NCBI RefSeq assembly: GCF_009789535.1
Contig: NZ_WSUT01000002.1
Coordinates: 1 to 64,000, forward strand
DNA from: Sphingomonas carotinifaciens
GTDB lineage: Bacteria; Pseudomonadota; Alphaproteobacteria; Sphingomonadales; Sphingomonadaceae
Reading direction: 5' to 3'
DNA: 64,000 bases
Made by a program: the position numbers and the translations under genes. Shown one piece after another: positions 63,413-64,000 of the stretch. How positions within the stretch are numbered: the stretch's first letter is position 1; the number at the start of each line of letters is the position of its first letter. Under the pieces are notes generated by a model. That model was not told the origin of the DNA. It did no database searches and worked only from the letters and a program-made list of their open reading frames with translations.

Positions 63413-64000
63413 CTATCCCCGGACCCGTGACAGGACGCGGGCGGCGACGTTGCTGCGCACGGCCAGCTTGCGGCCGTAGCGCAGCGCGGTGGCCGGCGAG
63501 GTCCAGCGCAGCGCCTGGGCGATGCCGACGCCGTCCTCGCCGGCCGCGAACAGATCCTGCGTCAGCCCCACGCGCAGCGAGTGGGTGGATAGCCCGCGCA
63601 CCGCCTCCGCAATGTCGGACGCGGGCAGATCGACCAGACCGGCATCCCAGGCGGCAAGCGCGACCCGGCGATAGATCAGGCAGACGCCCTGCCGGCTGAG
63701 CGCGGTGGTACCGACGGTGTAGGTGATGCGTGCGGACTGGGCCGGCTGGCCGGCGAGTTTTTCGCGCCACTGGCGGGTGTGGCCGGGGATCGCGGCATAG
63801 GCGAGCGGTGCGGCCTCGGCGCGGGCGCGGCGCCGGTCGACGCCGACCCGCCGGAACATCGGGCCGCTCGTGATCCCGCCGGCCTGCAGCCAGAGGCCGA
63901 CGCGGCGCATGGTGTCGGCGGACAGCCACGCCCAGGCGCCCTGACCCTCCTGATCGGTCTTGGACGAGGGGATGAACAGTGTCGCGGTGCCGTCAGGCTG
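63413..64000 (-). CDS. Tyrosine recombinase/integrase (3' part; continues past right edge)
   Basis: The minus-strand frame enters from base 64000 and ends at 63413, so at least 195 codons. SSKTDQEGQG holds the catalytic Lys hairpin; LSTHSLRVGLTQDL gives HxxR, and RWTSPATALRYGRKL the Trp and the nucleophile Tyr. The N-terminal core-binding domain and first Arg are outside the window. It suggests an integrated element or domesticated integrase to the right; no attachment site was found. Confidence 0.85.
   Translation of the reverse strand, partial: QPDGTATLFIPSSKTDQEGQGAWAWLSADTMRRVGLWLQAGGITSGPMFRRVGVDRRRARAEAAPLAYAAIPGHTRQWREKLAGQPAQSARITYTVGTTALSRQGVCLIYRRVALAAWDAGLVDLPASDIAEAVRGLSTHSLRVGLTQDLFAAGEDGVGIAQALRWTSPATALRYGRKLAVRSNVAARVLSRVRG

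Noticed and set aside
1..64000. CRISPR arrays, rRNA and tRNA genes
   Set aside because: No direct-repeat/spacer pattern and no recognisable tRNA or rRNA sequence was seen; a covariance search was not possible.

Overview
The window looks like a piece of a Sphingomonas-type (Sphingomonadales, Alphaproteobacteria) genome. The evidence is high GC with strong GC3 bias, several TonB-dependent receptors, NodT-type RND efflux, and a long exopolysaccharide (EPS) locus whose assembly genes resemble sphingan/gum-type Wzx/Wzy systems. No rRNA, tRNA or CRISPR array was seen. A tyrosine recombinase enters from the right edge and a ParA/ribbon-helix-helix partition cassette lies near 12 kb, so part of the window may belong to a secondary replicon or a mobile block.

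Layout. 1-4.9 kb: a very large minus-strand autotransporter-like surface protein with beta-strand repeats and RTX-like Gly/Asp nonapeptides, cut by the left edge. 4.9-6.4 kb: rmlB (dTDP-glucose 4,6-dehydratase) followed by a truncated rmlA. 6.5-10.6 kb: a histidine acid phosphatase behind a TonB-dependent receptor, probably a phosphate-ester (phytate-like) scavenging pair. 10.9-12.7 kb: a nucleosidase, then the RHH protein and ParA. 13.6-15.9 kb: a three-gene COG0523 GTPase/DUF1826/NTF2-fold operon behind a large palindrome, probably a zinc-responsive unit. 16.3-20.3 kb: GNAT, SDR, a propeller-like protein, a small secreted protein and a DUF4126-like membrane protein. 20.8-22.7 kb: a HExxH lipoprotein. 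22.8-29.6 kb: a TetR repressor divergent from a complete RND efflux operon, with a 22-bp operator between them.

29.6-59.8 kb is the EPS locus. It holds a polyprenyl-phosphate sugar transferase, at least six glycosyltransferases (two GT8 paralogs), two Wzx flippase paralogs, a Wzy-like polymerase, an O-antigen ligase/Wzy-type protein, a Wzc-type co-polymerase with tyrosine kinase, a Wza/GumB-type export lipoprotein-like protein, an outer-membrane barrel, a hexapeptide acetyltransferase, a GH16 glycanase, a clan-A glycosidase, a SleB-type cell wall hydrolase, a LapG-like protease and a PilZ (c-di-GMP) protein. Together they would build a repeat unit on undecaprenyl phosphate, flip and polymerise it, export it, decorate it and trim it. 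59.9-60.9 kb holds remnants of an acyltransferase and a response regulator. 61.2-64 kb holds a second TonB receptor and the recombinase.

Most unusual points: (i) a 12-bp motif, TGCAGGTGTGCA, occurs exactly or with one mismatch at six dispersed sites from 6.5 to 19.9 kb around the parA cassette, one of them as a 30-bp perfect palindrome and one next to the parA start; (ii) one flippase carries an in-frame C-terminal Fur-like domain with C-x2-C ... C-x2-C at Fur spacing; (iii) very short genes not usually annotated, including a 42-codon membrane protein coupled to that fusion.
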